Below, one piece after another: positions 1 through 12,995 of a stretch of DNA of 64,000 nucleotides. The position numbers and the translations under genes are program-made. The DNA comes from Coffea arabica. Lineage: Eukaryota > Streptophyta > Magnoliopsida > Gentianales > Rubiaceae. The notes beneath the pieces are model-generated. The model ran no database searches. It saw nothing but the letters and a program-made list of their open reading frames with translations, and was not told the DNA's origin. The stretch is from contig NC_092317.1 in NCBI RefSeq assembly GCF_036785885.1, forward strand, positions 3,598,501 through 3,662,500, written 5' to 3'. Every line of letters starts with the position of its first letter. Positions within the stretch are counted from its first letter, which is position 1.

Positions 1-2340
1 TGATTGTTGGATAATGAAAGATTACCCTTCACTAATTGGGACATGGACCATTTACGACTTCATCATCAGCATTTGGAGATGCATTAATTTACTCTAACAA
101 AAAAAAAAAGAAAAAGTGTGCAGGAGCGGATTATAATTACACAGATTGCTGCAGTTTCATCATCATTGCAAAGAAGCTTAAGTGGAGAAGTGGAGACTTC
201 ACGTATGGCAAAAGAGAATGTCGTATCATGAATAAATGTCCCGTATGAGATGGAGTGGCCAGAATGAGAAATTACTTCCGTGAAATAAGCCGATTTTGGC
301 TGTGAAAAGTGGGAGTTAGAAAGATTGACAACGAAATGCAGCCAGGCAGCAGCAGCACACCCCCCATTATTTTATTACCGTGCTTCCGACTGTAGTCAGG
401 GGGGATGCTTACGACAAGAACTTGTACTTGAAAAACTTTGATGACGAATTTATTAGCATACTCAATTCTCATCAGGTATTACTACTTGACATGAGCACAA
501 CCTCAATTCAAGTAGAAGGCACAAAGTAATAATTAATTTGATCATTTGTCAAAGGGCTTTTGTTGATAGGTCCCATTTAACTTGACACGCTAATAATTAA
601 TATTTTGTCTTACCTTTATACATTTTCCTTGTTTCGCTTCATTTTGAAGTGTATCGTTAGACATCTAAGGGACAGGCCAACCATTTGCGAAATTAAACCT
701 GGACAATGTCTTGGTGCACAATTTAACTCCAAATTAGATTGACAACAAATTTATTGATTTGCGGAAGACTTTCATTTCTTTCGAATCTCAACAATAAAAT
801 GTTTTGTTGCCTGCTTTTATTTAAGAAGGGATTCGAGTGGACGTCTAGACGACTCTCGTTTCTCTGCTCATTCTTGGCTTTCATACTGAAATATTATTAT
901 TGTCCGACATGCTAGGAAGTTATTGATCAAATGAGAAAGTGAGAACTTCTCCATGCCAGGAAGTGTTTTTCAGGAGTCAGATGCTGCTAAAACCCAAACC
1001 TACCACAACTGATTCGAGAATTCTTTAATCTCAATCTTTTGCATTTTGCAGGGGATTTGATCCAACTAGAATTGCGTGGAACTAAGAACAACTGACGTTA
1101 TAATAATTAATGCCACCAAGAGAAGCTGCTGTGATCTTTGAAGAATTCGTATCCCCAAATATTTCACATGGAACCATCAAATGCGACTCGATTAGAAGTT
1201 AAACCCTATCATCATCCCTGCAAAGACAAATGACCCTCCAACCCAAATCCAATAGCAAAGGTCTGCACCCCACCAAAAAGATTACAATTTACAAGGCCAT
1301 CATCGACACTGTTAAACCCTGATTTTGCCTCACCCAAACCAAATAGCCAGACCACGCAAAGCCCTCGAAGACTGATGTGATCAAAACCATTCATGTGTCT
1401 CAGGCACGTAAATGATCGGATCGAACGGAGCCATATCCCACTTCATCAGAGTCCTCAAGCTTCCATATTGGTTCTTGAATGGCACCATACGGTTACAGAA
1501 ATGCACTTCCGCAACACCCAATTTCTTCCACGGTTAATGCGGTGCGCAATCATAGCTATCAAAGCCATGCAGTCAAACAATCTTTTCGGCTTGACGCCAC
1601 TGTGACGCTTTTTGCCACTACAAGTCACGTAATCCATCGGCTACTTGATTTTCTGACCTCCTAAAATACACTCCACCCCCTTCTCTTCTTCATATTAATT
1701 CTTGCGCTCACTTGACTTGATAACCATAACTTTTCATCTAAAGACTTCTATGTCCCTCACCGGCCATCCGCAGCTGCCTAGTCATGTGTAAAATTCATGA
1801 ACCTAGAAGCCTGTTTTGATGTCTAAAGACGTCGATCCATGTACTCAATCAGCCAAAAATCAGGGATAAAACCGATCATTTGCTTAACGAATTGGTCTAA
1901 GAAATTTTGTTAATTATGTAATAACTTAATGATTTATAGCAACATTTTTGCACATGCAAATATGCAAAGAAAGAAAAGTACAATTTTTTTTTTGTTGTGT
2001 CATGCAATAACTATATAGTATTTCAATCATATGCCCATAATATTTGTACAACCCCCCCCCCCTCCCCAAAAACTTTTTTTTATTGTGTGTGGTTGTTTTC
2101 TCAAGACGTAGCTTGGGCTGAGATCTTCCGCTCCTATAAGCCCTAAAATATTCCAGAGGGGTAAATGGTAAATAGACTAGAGTATATCCCCTCTGCCAAG
2201 GACATGGCAAAATAAAGAAAATAAATACACATGACAGATGGTGGTCTTATCGAATTGGACAGGAATATCTAAAATCTTCAACAAAATCTAAAAGTTTTTG
2301 ATGATCATCGATGCTTAAATAATTTAAATTATTCATTCCC
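1..2340. other. Spacer with no convincing gene
   Basis: I see no supported gene here. Short open frames occur on both strands but lack recognisable domains or splice structure. One stretch (1210-1640, minus strand) looks coding-like and is listed separately. A C-run and A/T-rich low-complexity sequence lie near 2050-2090. Confidence 0.6.
1212..1637 (-). pseudogene. Possible broken coding remnant, family not recognised
   Basis: On the minus strand, three short open pieces in different frames follow each other: 1637 to 1455, 1488 to 1381 (35 residues, including WDMAPFDPIIYVPETHEWF), and 1394 to 1212. The residue mix looks protein-like, and moving between the pieces requires frame changes, as expected for a decayed gene. 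No domain is recognised. It could equally be chance open frames, so this is a weak call. Confidence 0.2.
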
Positions 2341-2344
2341 GCTG

Positions 2345-2352
2345 GGTATAAA
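2345..2352 (+). promoter_or_regulatory. Likely TATA box of the EAR-type ERF gene
   Basis: The sequence GGTATAAATTG lies about 65 bp before the ATG at 2413. This is a normal distance for a plant TATA box with a short leader. It is inferred from position and sequence only. Confidence 0.45.
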
Positions 2353-2412
2353 TTGTGGAACTGCGAGTTTCATTAGTATCATTAAAGTTTTGTCTTTCCA
2401 ACTTTTTCTCAA

Positions 2413-3309
2413 ATGTCGAGATACGCTTATTGCTGCTCATCAGAACCTGAGCCTACAACAATGAACATAAACAATCCCAACCTCAATCCAAGCGCCCCTT
2501 ACGTTCCTAAACTGCAACTGTTTGAAACAACTGATGAAAAACTGCTTCCTCATATCTGTGCTCAACATAATGGCCTTGCGGGACCTTTGCTCTCATTTTC
2601 TCCATTTTCAACCTCAAAATTTGTTGAACCACAAAGCCAAACTCGACTCTCAAATGAGATATCTTGGCCTTCTCCTTCAGTTGCGGATGATTGGGATGTT
2701 AAACCTGATAACAAACCGCCAGTTCTTGAAGGAATTGCAGCGGTTGTTGGAGAGCATGTTCTTTATGGAAATAGCAACATTAACAAATACCCTGCATGCA
2801 ATGGAAGCTCTGACGGATCAGAGAAGTTGTTCAGGCCTGGGGTTGAGAAGGGAAGACTTGGAGGAGGAGTTGGTGGAGTGCAAAAGAACTATAGAGGTGT
2901 AAGGAAGAGGCCGTGGGGAAGGTGGTCAGCTGAGATACGTGACCGTATAGGGCGGTGCCGCCACTGGCTGGGAACCTTTGATACTGCTGAGGAGGCTGCT
3001 CGTGCCTATGATGCTGCCGCTAGGAGGCTGAGAGGTTCAAAAGCTAGGACCAATTTTCAAATTCCACCTGTTTTGCCTTTGCCCTCACCAACCTCCTCGT
3101 CTTCATCTTCTGAAGTCAAGAAAACAAGGGCAAATCATGCTAGGCGGAAGATGAACAAAAGTCAGAAGTGTGCTGTTGTGACTTCCGTTGCTCATCTTTT
3201 CAGCCGTAATCCGGCTAATGAAGCTAAAGGGAGTGTGAACTTGGAGCTGGACTTGAAATTGGGTGACAGTTTTAGTAACAAAACTAGGGCTTCTTCCATG
3301 GTTGTTTAG
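2413..3309 (+). CDS. AP2/ERF transcription factor with C-terminal EAR motif
   Basis: A 298-residue, intronless protein. One AP2/ERF DNA-binding domain spans about residues 159-217: it opens with [12 protein letters not shown], has SAEIRD, then [20 protein letters not shown], and closes with RGSKARTNF. The Ala and Asp in SAEIRD fit the ERF rather than the DREB class, so GCC-box-like targets are expected. The N-terminal 150 residues are Ser/Pro/Asn-rich and look disordered. Near the C-terminus, residues 277-283 read LELDLKL, an LxLxL EAR motif of the kind that recruits TOPLESS co-repressors, so a repressor role is inferred. The RHWLGTF element resembles group VIII factors, but the subgroup is not certain. 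ATG at 2413 is the first in frame and follows a TATA-like site. No close gene neighbours. Confidence 0.93.
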   Translation: MSRYAYCCSSEPEPTTMNINNPNLNPSAPYVPKLQLFETTDEKLLPHICAQHNGLAGPLLSFSPFSTSKFVEPQSQTRLSNEISWPSPSVADDWDVKPDNKPPVLEGIAAVVGEHVLYGNSNINKYPACNGSSDGSEKLFRPGVEKGRLGGGVGGVQKNYRGVRKRPWGRWSAEIRDRIGRCRHWLGTFDTAEEAARAYDAAARRLRGSKARTNFQIPPVLPLPSPTSSSSSSEVKKTRANHARRKMNKSQKCAVVTSVAHLFSRNPANEAKGSVNLELDLKLGDSFSNKTRASSMVV

Positions 3310-4186
3310 CTTTATAGTTTGGTAGTACTGCTATATTAGTACTAGTATCAGTAGTACCAGCCGTTACTGTTTCTGAACTTATTGATAGTGCTGTTAGCTC
3401 ATGCATGCAGATTCTGATGGCTTCTACTAAGTCTAGTTCTCGTAGATAGTACAAGTTTTTTGCTGTGTGTACTGCGCAGGATGAAATCTACGCGGTATGA
3501 AGAATATTGGGGTATTGAACTCAAGTGTGGCTAAGTTGTGCTACTTCACAGATTCCAGCTTAGTTTCTTCCAACAAACAACCCTTCCCAATTTCTGATTT
3601 TACATATTATTGCTCAAAAAGACAGAAAAACCAAAAAAAAAAAAAGTCACGTTAATTCGGTCAAAATATTTCTTAATTAAGCATTGGTATTTTGCTAATT
3701 TTCGATCGATTGAAGGTTCATATGTGAGCGCTTACACACACCTTGTAATAACCAACCCTTCAAATCAGATAGAAGCAAAACTTCAGATTTTATTCTGTAT
3801 ACCGTGTAATCTTAGCCAAGTATAGTGTTACCTATGCTTGGTTCTCCTCCCCATTCGCAGGGAACTCTACCTGGGAATATGGAGCTCCTCGAACCATGTA
3901 GTAGTGAAGCGGTTAACTGCCCGGGGCCGACTTCTCACCCCGGCATTTCATGCAGCTTACCGGCCGGTCACTGTTTAATACCTGTACTAATGTTAGGGCC
4001 AACTCTGCTCTTTTCTAGCTGCTGCAGCTGACTAGCAGTACAATGACTTTTTTAAGGGTACGGAATAAGCCCAGGAAAGGCATAAAAGTGTAATTCCTGG
4101 GGTAGGAGTAAAAGCGATTAGTGATGGTTGGGTTTGGGACTTGGGAAGGATGTACTGATAGGATGACGAATTGACGAGTGTGACAA
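3310..4186. other. 3' flank of the ERF gene and spacer
   Basis: This holds the likely 3' UTR of the ERF gene and then unassigned sequence. A somewhat GC-rich stretch at about 3835-4035 contains an open frame but no recognisable domain. No gene is supported. Confidence 0.5.
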
Positions 4187-5576
4187 TTTCAAAATGGGAT
4201 AATTTCAGAAGCCTCCCTGACGTTTTTAATAATTGCAGAGACCTCGCTTCAAGTTTATTAAATTACACCTAACTCCCTTGCTTTCACTATTTATATAACA
4301 ATATAGGCTCAAAAGGTTATATTTTTTCTTAAAAATCCTAAACTACCCTTTTTGTACAAAAGTAAAACGGAAATTATTTTGCAAATTAAGTTCTTCCATA
4401 TCTCAACCAAATCCACTATACTAACAAACTAACCTAACAAATAGTCTAATTCCAAATTCTTAACTCAAGTAATTTCATCATCATAAAATTAATTCTCCTA
4501 AAGTATGCATTTAGTTATGAAGATTCATTCCATCCTTCAGAAATATTCTTATCATATGGTTTCATGGAATGATCAAACTCAAAATCAACCGCTCTTGTAT
4601 TTGCATAATTTTCAACATAGGATGCCATGATTTGATTTCATATAAGTGGCTCAACTCCTACTACATGAGCCACGTTATGGTTTTGAAGAAAATCCTTAGA
4701 GGAGATTTAAACATGGATTGGATTAACTAAGTTTAACAGAAGGAAAGGCATCATTATGACTATAGAGATTTTCAAGAAATTCATTTTGCCAAGAATCAAA
4801 ATTCTATTTACAACGAATCACACCCCAAATTTCAAATCTATTGCACATACCTTCTCAAAACAAAATAATCTAACCTACCATCAAATCCCCAAACATATTA
4901 ACATCTTAAATACAAAGAACAAATTCTATTTCCATAGTGAAACCACAACTAATAATTGTCAAGCATAAAAAGAAATATAAATGTATTTATTAACATATTA
5001 AAAAGTTTTTTGGATGGATGATAGACATATTAGCAAATTTATCGATTTCAATCTCTCTTCCTCTTTTGGCCAATGACTGCATTATTATTGTGCACCTCTT
5101 CATCTCCTTTTAGTTTGACCATGAAATCGAATTTTACTTCAACCATTAAATCTAATCTCTCGGTTAAATTTGTGATTTGACAATTTCAAAGAGAAGAAAT
5201 GAGGAATAGGAATATATAGTAGAGTTTGAGGGATCACTTATGGTATGATTGGCTGCTATTATAGGTAATGATTGGTGGTAATTTGAGAACGAATTATAGA
5301 AGGAAGGGGTTGATGGATGAGAACAAAATAACAGTAAGTAAGAGAGAATCATTGTTGGCTATAACTTGTAAACAGGATAGTCGACGAGGTCAAATTTCTT
5401 TTTCTTTTTCTTTTTAAATTTCATTTTATTATACTATAAATTATTTATTAAGCAAAGGTCATTATAGTCATATTATTGTGACAAGGGAGGTCATTGTAAT
5501 TTGTAAAACTTGAGAGGAGCCGAGTGAAATTATCATAAACCTTAGGGGAGGTTTGTGAAATTATCCCTTTCAAAAT
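4187..5576. mobile_element. MULE-like non-autonomous DNA transposon with 9-bp target duplication
   Basis: The element runs 4196-5567 (1372 bp). It starts GGGATAATTTCAGAAGCCTC and its other end, read on the minus strand, starts GGGATAATTTCACAAACCTC, so the ends are inverted repeats. Both flanks carry the same 9 bases, TTTCAAAAT (4187-4195 and 5568-5576). A 9-bp duplication is typical of Mutator-like elements. No transposase-like frame is visible inside, so it is non-autonomous. A sister copy lies at 39129-39950. Confidence 0.85.
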
Positions 5577-8057
5577 ACACATTATTGATGGCAACCAGGA
5601 CGAGAGTTTCGGGGAAGTACAGGCACAAGGGATTGTAAAAATAAAAAAAAAAACAAAAAAAAAAAACGAATTAAGATACTACTATACTATTCTTTCAGTG
5701 GTTGAGTAAATGTGGACGTTGAGCGATGAGGACGCCATTGAACTTACTTATTGTGAAGCACACAGAGCTAGCCCTAGCTGTTGCTAATCGACGGGAGGGG
5801 GGAATAGGAAAGGGCATGAACACTGTACAGTTCAGTGACAACCGTTACCCTTGAATACTGTAACACTTGCTGAATAATCTGTTGTTCTACGTTAATTTTT
5901 TTTTTTTTGGGTAAGTGGGAGGAGAGGGTTGGATTGAATAATAAAGTGAGAGAAATTGTGAGGAAAAAATATTGATGACAGAAATAAAACAAGCGTATGC
6001 AATCAGATAGCAGCCCTTCAGTAATTCCTTGTTAAAGTACACGCTAACCGCTACCGGCTAAAACAATCGTGAGCTAAAGCTAAGTTCCATCTCCGTTTCC
6101 AAGTTCAACTTTGTCCGTCGGAGGGATTCTTCTCCAACTAGCAATTACATCCTGAGCTACAGCAAGCACATCTGCAACAGTATCCACAGCAACAACAGGC
6201 CTCTGTTGAAAGATCGCCTGATTTCTCACTTTCCATGTATAGCCGGTACACCGTTATAGCAAACACCAGCCTCCTGACTCGATCGGGAAAGAGTTAGAGC
6301 TACAATGTTCACACAGCCACCTTATTTATGCTCTTCTCATTCCACTTCCACTGCAAATGCTCCTTATTTATTAAACACCACCACCCCTTCAATTTCACCC
6401 AAACTCCTCCAGACGTTGGGTGATTGAATATCATCACACTTTCATTATGAAGTTGTATAAATAATTAATAATAAGAAGTAACAATTTGTACAAACATTAT
6501 CATATCGTTCAGGAACAGTTGCATTCTTGCTCTTTGTGGATAGAATGGGGGGAATGCCATATGATGCACGGATGGAAAGGTAGGCAGACTGTAGTTTACT
6601 GTTCGTACAGCCCATGTCAGTACTATTGAAAACTGGAGGAAAAGGGGAGCAAATCGTCTGTGTCTAATTACAGCAACTGGCGTCATCCGCGCCAATTTTG
6701 ACATTAGAGACTGCGACTGTGCGCCTCTCGTAGCAAATCTTCAATGATGTCAAATGATCCATGCTGAGTGTATAAACCGTTGGTTGATAGAGCAACCTAC
6801 AAATTTGGCTCTAAAATGTTTTATCTGTTTATATGCTACGGAATCATACTTACAAACACCCCTTAATAGTTTCCCAAGCTCCACTTCCGATTTCATTCAT
6901 TTCGCCAAGAAAGAGAGAGAACAAAAGAACTGACGACGAAGTCGTCTAAAAATGCCAGTAATCGATAACAGAAAGGAGTACACGTGTGGTTGTCTTTTTT
7001 CTTTTCCTTTTCAGCACGCTAAAAAATGGAAGTGGAGCTGAAGAAGTTAAAAGGCCTACACAGTTTTGCTATTGGCGATTAAACATTTGGGTTTTATCAT
7101 TTATGCAGCGTTTGACGAAATTTGCTGCGCCCAAAAGCCTAACCACCCCAAACAAGACATCGAGAACATCTGCACTCTTGCTTAATTAATGACGCCCTTA
7201 AAGCCCTGATCCCAACTAATGACGGACAAGCTCAGCATTTTCTCAGTAAGATCGTGGACCGGACGAAAAGCCCACTTTTCTCCGTTGGCTTGTGCTCTCT
7301 AAATCTTTGCTGGACTATCTAAAGCAGACACACCGCCTTTCCTTGCCTCCTCATTGAAAACAGGTCACACTTAATGACGGATAAAGCAATTACTCAAAAC
7401 AAATGTTCATTCATTACACTCTAAACACACACTTCCGCCGATTAAAAGTCGGTGCTTTTACTCGAACGTTACCATCCCCCCTCCAGCTGTATATTATTCC
7501 CCACTTCTCGGACTCGAATAGACAGTTTCGGGTCAAGAACAGCATTTTTCAAGCAAAGCATAAAAAACCGAAGATTCAAGCGGCTGGAGCAATTAGAAGA
7601 GCATAAAGCAAGCCAACCATGAGAAAAAGAGGAGAATTCATTGACGTTAAATTTTTTCTTTAGATAGTAGGATACCTAACTTATATTTTTTCTATGAGAA
7701 ATAGTTACATCTTATGTATGTATATTTCCTTTCAAGAAGGAAATAGAAGGAATGAGGGCTGACCCCAAAGAATTGAACATTTTGAAACCTGCGAGGAAAG
7801 AATACAGCTGCCGCAGCTAAACAGTTAGGATCTCTACCCTACACCTCAACGAATACTAAGATCCTAACTAACCCCCAGTACCTTCAAATTGCAGAACACT
7901 TCCCTTCTGTTCGGAAAGTGGTCGAGGTAAATTTGGTCCGTAATTACGGTTAAAATACATCAGCCTACAACAAAGTTAGCACTTATTAGCCTAGATGTTG
8001 CTCTTCATATTTATCCCGCTTCCTCCAAGAAAAGTTATTCGTGTACTCCCGTTCCTT
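5577..8057. other. Spacer between MULE-like element and DLN-motif gene
   Basis: Mostly unassigned A/T-rich sequence. It contains a decayed reverse-transcriptase-type fragment near 6080-6290 (listed separately) and the 3' flank of the minus-strand gene ending at 8058. No other gene is supported. Confidence 0.5.
6080..6290 (-). pseudogene. Decayed LINE/RNase-H-type fragment
   Basis: On the minus strand, from about 6235 to the stop at 6080, the frame reads WKVRNQAIFQQRP, a short spacer, then VLAVAQDVIASWRRIP. This resembles the linker region found after the zinc-binding reverse transcriptase domain in plant LINE-derived proteins, where W-x-x-RN-x-x-IF and a later SW occur. The frame breaks upstream (FAITVYRLY lies in another frame), so it is a remnant. 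The family call rests on pattern memory only. Confidence 0.35.
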
Positions 8058-11000
8058 CTAGCATACCCCACACAAGGCGTCGGAGCTGGAATTATCCTCA
8101 AAAGGAATGTTTAGATCAGGAAGCACAAATTTACTAGCTGTGAGTTCCTTGTTCCCTTCACAACAAGATACTTCAGCAGATGGTTGAACTGGTCCTTCCT
8201 CTTCATTTCTTGCAATTATTGCAGGTAAGAGTGCCGGAACAGGGTCCACACAAGCCATCTTCTGAACATGTTGATCCAAAATTGCCTCATCAGATTTGAC
8301 TGTCGGACCACTTTCAACTACTGGAGGTGCTTGCAACTCAAGCTGCAGAAAAAGAGGAGGGGGGGGTGGGAGGGGGAACTGTCATCTATAGGCAATAATT
8401 ATGGAGGACAACATAAACAGTCTTTTGCAAGTAGATTATCCCTAGTACAGTGTACTCTAGAGACGTGATACTTGAGAAGCAATTCCTGCACCAATTAATG
8501 GACAGCAGAATTTTGAACCTCCAATTCCACTGTAAAAATCTCTTAAACTAACAGCCAACTGTATGACCAGACTTAAGTAACATGTTTCCATCACCAACTT
8601 TAGCTGTTTTACACTCTTCTAATTTACACGTACCTTTTTGTTACATAAAAGACCTATAGATCTCGAACATGTACGGACAGATTAAGAATGTCGCAATTAT
8701 TAAGCCAGTAATATTTCAAAATGTGTTCATATTACATCCAAACGTGACTCACTGCTAACAATGACAAATCAAGCTACTTTTCTAGGCATGTTTCAGGCTG
8801 CAGATAGAATGCAGACAAATCGACTAAGTTTATGAAGACCACTCAAAATGGTAAATTAACAAACTTCCTTACATAAGGCACATCATTTACAGGGAACAGT
8901 CAGCATCGTGCTAAAATACCTTTATTCTCTTGAAGTTTTCATTTCTAGCTCTCTCCTTCTCCAAATTGAGACGTATAGTTGCCAATTCCTTCAAATTTAG
9001 ACAAGTATTCAATCAGCGCCGTAAGCAAAATAGAAAAGAAAATAATCATTTGAAAGTACAGGAGTTACCCTCTTCAACTGCCTTCTTTCCTTTTGCAACA
9101 TGTCTTCCTCCTCTTTGAGCTCTGCTAAAGTCTGCAAATCAAGAAGGAAATTGAATTACCAAGCCTAGTTGAAACCAATAACAAGCCAATTATACAAGGC
9201 TCTGCGTATGAAGTGTCTTATTATTTCCTGTTGACTATAACAAGATGATCTCTTCAATGGCTTAAAATGCAAAAAATCTCCACTAATCTGTCTGTGTGAA
9301 CACAAGAGAAGAGATGAGTACTGATTTTCCTAAACCAACCTCCCAATTCATAATTATACCTGCCATCTCTTTCGAGGGAAGCTAGGACAGCAAACAGTGA
9401 AAAGAACAAATTCTACATTATTGTTTAAGTAACACATGCTGGATAGCTTACAGATACAGAACCCTGATCAAATTTGGTAGATGATAGGGGAAAGAATTAG
9501 TTGCAGGTATTAACACGTGATTGTGATGCCAAATGGCCATTTCCTCATAGTCTAGAACAGCTTTCAAACAAGTTAATGAAAAGGATATGACGAATCAAAT
9601 TTCTACCAGACTCCAAATAGTTCACAGGGCAACATTTACAGTAGTACAGTTCAAGAAAAACAAGAGTGCAGCCTTTGGGAAGGAAACAGAAAGATGTATC
9701 CATTGAATAATTCGCTAAATCTAGGGGGCATTCTAAAAATGACAAAAAAAATCCAGTACAGATTGTGCTGCTTTCTGAATGCAAGATGCTTGAGGTGCAA
9801 AACTTACTACTCTGTTTTATGCTTGGTCCAAGTAAAGATGCCTATGCTGCAGGACCGATATGATCATGCAGGGATCAGAATTATTACCTTCTTCTTTCTT
9901 GACCTCTTGTTGGTGGCATTTTCACTCGTTCCGATAACCTGAAAGCAAAAAGATTATGATTTCAAGTTAACCATTAAAGATGAGTTGAGGAAATCGATTA
10001 TTGAAGACAGGACAACAAGCAATTTCATAAATTCAAAATTTTGTCTTCACCAAATCCACTAAAAAACACCAAGTAAATTACTTTTGCATTCATGAAATCA
10101 GATCTGCCTTTTGACAAAAGAACCTATTCAGTAAAGCATGTTGCAGTATCAAACTACTAGAGCTGAATGCAGCAAAGCATATTCATCCCTCAACCCACAC
10201 GAGTAGATTCCATAGGTGAAAAATAGAAGTGCATGTAAACAGAATTGCACATGCAACCACGGGCACACGGTCAAAACTCTGCTCGGCACTGACTCAATAC
10301 ACAAATGGTAAGGGGACCCGAAACTTCCTGGCTGCTTAGACCACGAAATTCTCGGGGAGGAAAAACCATGACCGTTAATAACTAGCTTTCCACAATCAGC
10401 CCATGCACGACAGACTTATAAAAGTCGTAACGATATACTTTGGCTTGAGAGTGGGAATAAATGCAGGCAGGGAATTAGTAATGTAAACTCATTTGGTAAA
10501 ACAAGTCAGCAGAGGAGGGCACTATAGTTTCGTTGAAAAAGTGGTCCCCTCGATGACTCAACCAAAAAGCCAAATGTAAACCATACGCTTTACTTTTCAG
10601 CTCTCGCTCGCTTTGCACCTCTTTTTGTACTCGGTTTACAAATCCCCCACCATGTTCTAGCATGAAAACACTAATTTGACATAAATCCTTTTGGATCAAC
10701 AATATAAAACATAAAAATCTTTTTTTTTTCAAAAAAAAAAAACCAAGTTAATAAAAAATACTAAAGAAACTCGGTGACAACAACATATATGCAGAGTCTT
10801 AATCACCACCTTTATTCTTCCTTCTACAGAAGAATCAAGAAAGAGCTGATCTTTCCTACTTTTGACTGCGTCAAGAGGATAGCCCAGATACAGGGTACCG
10901 TCGTACAAATCGTACCTATGTAAGTTAATTCTCCATTAAGAGTCTTTCTATACAAGTTAGGCTGAAGCGATAATTTGCCAAGCAGTGAAAAGTCTATTAG

Positions 11001-12995
11001 CAACTAGTACCAGTGCCCGTTTTGATTGGAAGTTTGGAACCCTCCAAAACAAACAACAGAGTCCAAAAGATAAATACACGTACAGTTGTGCCTTGTGCGC
11101 GCCTCGGAATGTTCGCAAATTTTGTGTACATTTGGCGTGAGATATGGAGTCAATATCACGACAAACAGATCCGAGTGGATACTTCTTATTATTAGGTGAG
11201 GCTGCGAACTACGGAGAGAGAATTAATAATCGGCTACCTGCCACGTAAGCCCAAGCGGCACCTTCGTACCAATAACACCATGCCACTCAGGAAACTGGTC
11301 CCACCTAACTGGTGAGCATATTAGTCCAAAATTGTGCTTACCGCATAGGATCCCGCCCACCTCAAAGTACCAAATTGATTTTTTAAATATTAATTTTTTT
11401 ATTTATAACCACTAACAACACTACACCAAACTGAACGCAGACCTATCTTGCCATGAAAGCACGCCACCGATTAAACAGGTCCCAGTACCAAGACCCCAGC
11501 TCCAGCAATGAATATATGCTGTTTGACCAGAATACCCCTTCAAGAGATGCTGGTGGACACTAGTCGCAGTATGCAGCTGGCGAGAGAGGTTTGACTACGT
11601 GGGCTTTTTCTCTTTCCCCTTTTTTTTTTTGGGGGGGGGTTTGGTGTGTTGGAGGATTTTACCAAATCCATTGGCTCAAAGGAAGTGCCAGCTCCGACAA
11701 GGACTTGGGGACGGTTTCTCGGTCCATTCGTGAATGACCACAAAAGGCTGGATACGTTTACGGAAGGACCAGATTACCCTTATCCAGAAGGGCAATTTCG
11801 TCATTCGGGAAAGTCCATAAAAAGTACTACTATGACACGAAGACGCATAATAATGGGGCTTCGGCTGGTGAGCGGAAAGGTGGTGAGAAGAAAACGTGAT
11901 GAGTCATTCGATCTACTGCTCTTCCTGTCCCCAGTCCCCAGTCATCCCTTCTGACCCATATGCGTTCAATGAAAGTCACCACCACTTTTTCTTCTTTTTA
12001 AACTACTCCCCTAAGAAAAAACACAAAAAAAAAATTTACAAAATGAAAATAAAAATAGAACCACCCTATTGACCTTTTTCCTTAAAAAAAAAAACTAGTA
12101 GTATATACTAATAACGAGAAAATATTCTTCGGAAATATAAAATAATTATGGGCCAGGCAGCGACCGGGTCCGAGTCCGAGTCCGACCATCGGAGAGTTTC
12201 GAATCTGGTACAAGGGAAGTTTATTTTTTTTTCCCCCATGCAAAGGCAAAGGCGGAGGAGCTTATAGTGTTGTCAGTTTCAAAACTGAAAAAACGGTGAC
12301 AGGTGAGATTAGAGCACGCCTCAACCCTGGACACGTATCAGTTAATACCACACTTTCCCCAGGGCGTTCTGGTCATTTCGTGCCAACGAATCGAATGACA
12401 CGAAAAGCTAATGCAAATGAAGGCCAAAAAAATTACTAGTACTACAGAATTTTCCTGAAAACAGAAGAAAACTATTAATAAGCCACGCATCGGCGACGGC
12501 GACCGCGACAACCCCACCACATCCGCCGGCTTATCCGTCGGCGGCGTGGCGTTGAACTCAGGCGAGACTTGTTGTGAAAAAGAAGAGAGATGGGGATGCT
12601 GTGAGATTGGATAAACGGACCTTAGATCTTGAGATGCCGGAGCGTTTAGAGGGGCGAACTAACGGATAAGGACGGCTGGACTCCTCCTCGGGACCGCCAT
12701 CGACGGAGCAGCCGCCACTTCCGCATCCACCGCCCACACAGCCACCACTGAGAGAGGTGGCGCCGCTCCATGAGAGAGGCGTGGTAGGACTAGCCCTGGG
12801 AGCCTGCTTCTTCGCCTGAACTACCACAGCTTTTGAGCGCCTCTGCCGGACGCTCCACTCGAGCGATAAAGCCGGCTTTGCTGGCAAGGGCGGCGGGGAG
12901 GGCTGCGGCTGCTTGACTTGCTTTAGCATAACCAGCAGCTCAGCAACCGCCGTGTCATCCACCGTCGCCACTTTGACCCACTCTTCGTCGCTCAT
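8058..12995 (-). CDS. Coiled-coil nuclear-type protein with DLNIP (EAR-type) motif
   Basis: Five exons, all in phase 0: 12995-12621, 9938-9888, 9131-9069, 8988-8920 and 8342-8058, giving 280 residues. The start is MSDEEWVKVA. The first exon has a Pro-rich part, SLEWSVRQRRSK, and TPLSWSGATSLSGG, followed by a Gly/Cys-rich run. Exon 2 ends in a basic patch (NKRSRKKK) that could be a nuclear localisation signal. Exons 3-4 encode a charged Leu-heptad stretch (LAELKEEEDML, then LATIRLNLEKERARNENFK), a likely coiled coil resembling a bZIP-like arrangement. The C-terminus has LPDLNIPF at residues 260-267, a DLNxxP EAR-type repressor motif. I know similar uncharacterised plant proteins but no firm function; a transcriptional co-repressor role is inference. 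Intron 1 is long (2.7 kb). Confidence 0.82.
9939..12620 (-). other. Long first intron of the DLN-motif gene
   Basis: This 2.68-kb intron starts at a GTCCGT donor after SRSK and ends at TTTCAG before VIGTSENAT. It has no supported independent gene. A GC-rich patch at 12480-12560 encodes an open stretch in the minus direction and might be an alternative exon, but joining exon 1 directly to exon 2 gives the better protein. Confidence 0.6.

Noticed and set aside
11646-11954. 102-residue plus-strand frame
   Set aside because: It lies in the long intron of the opposite-strand gene and has no domain or splice support.
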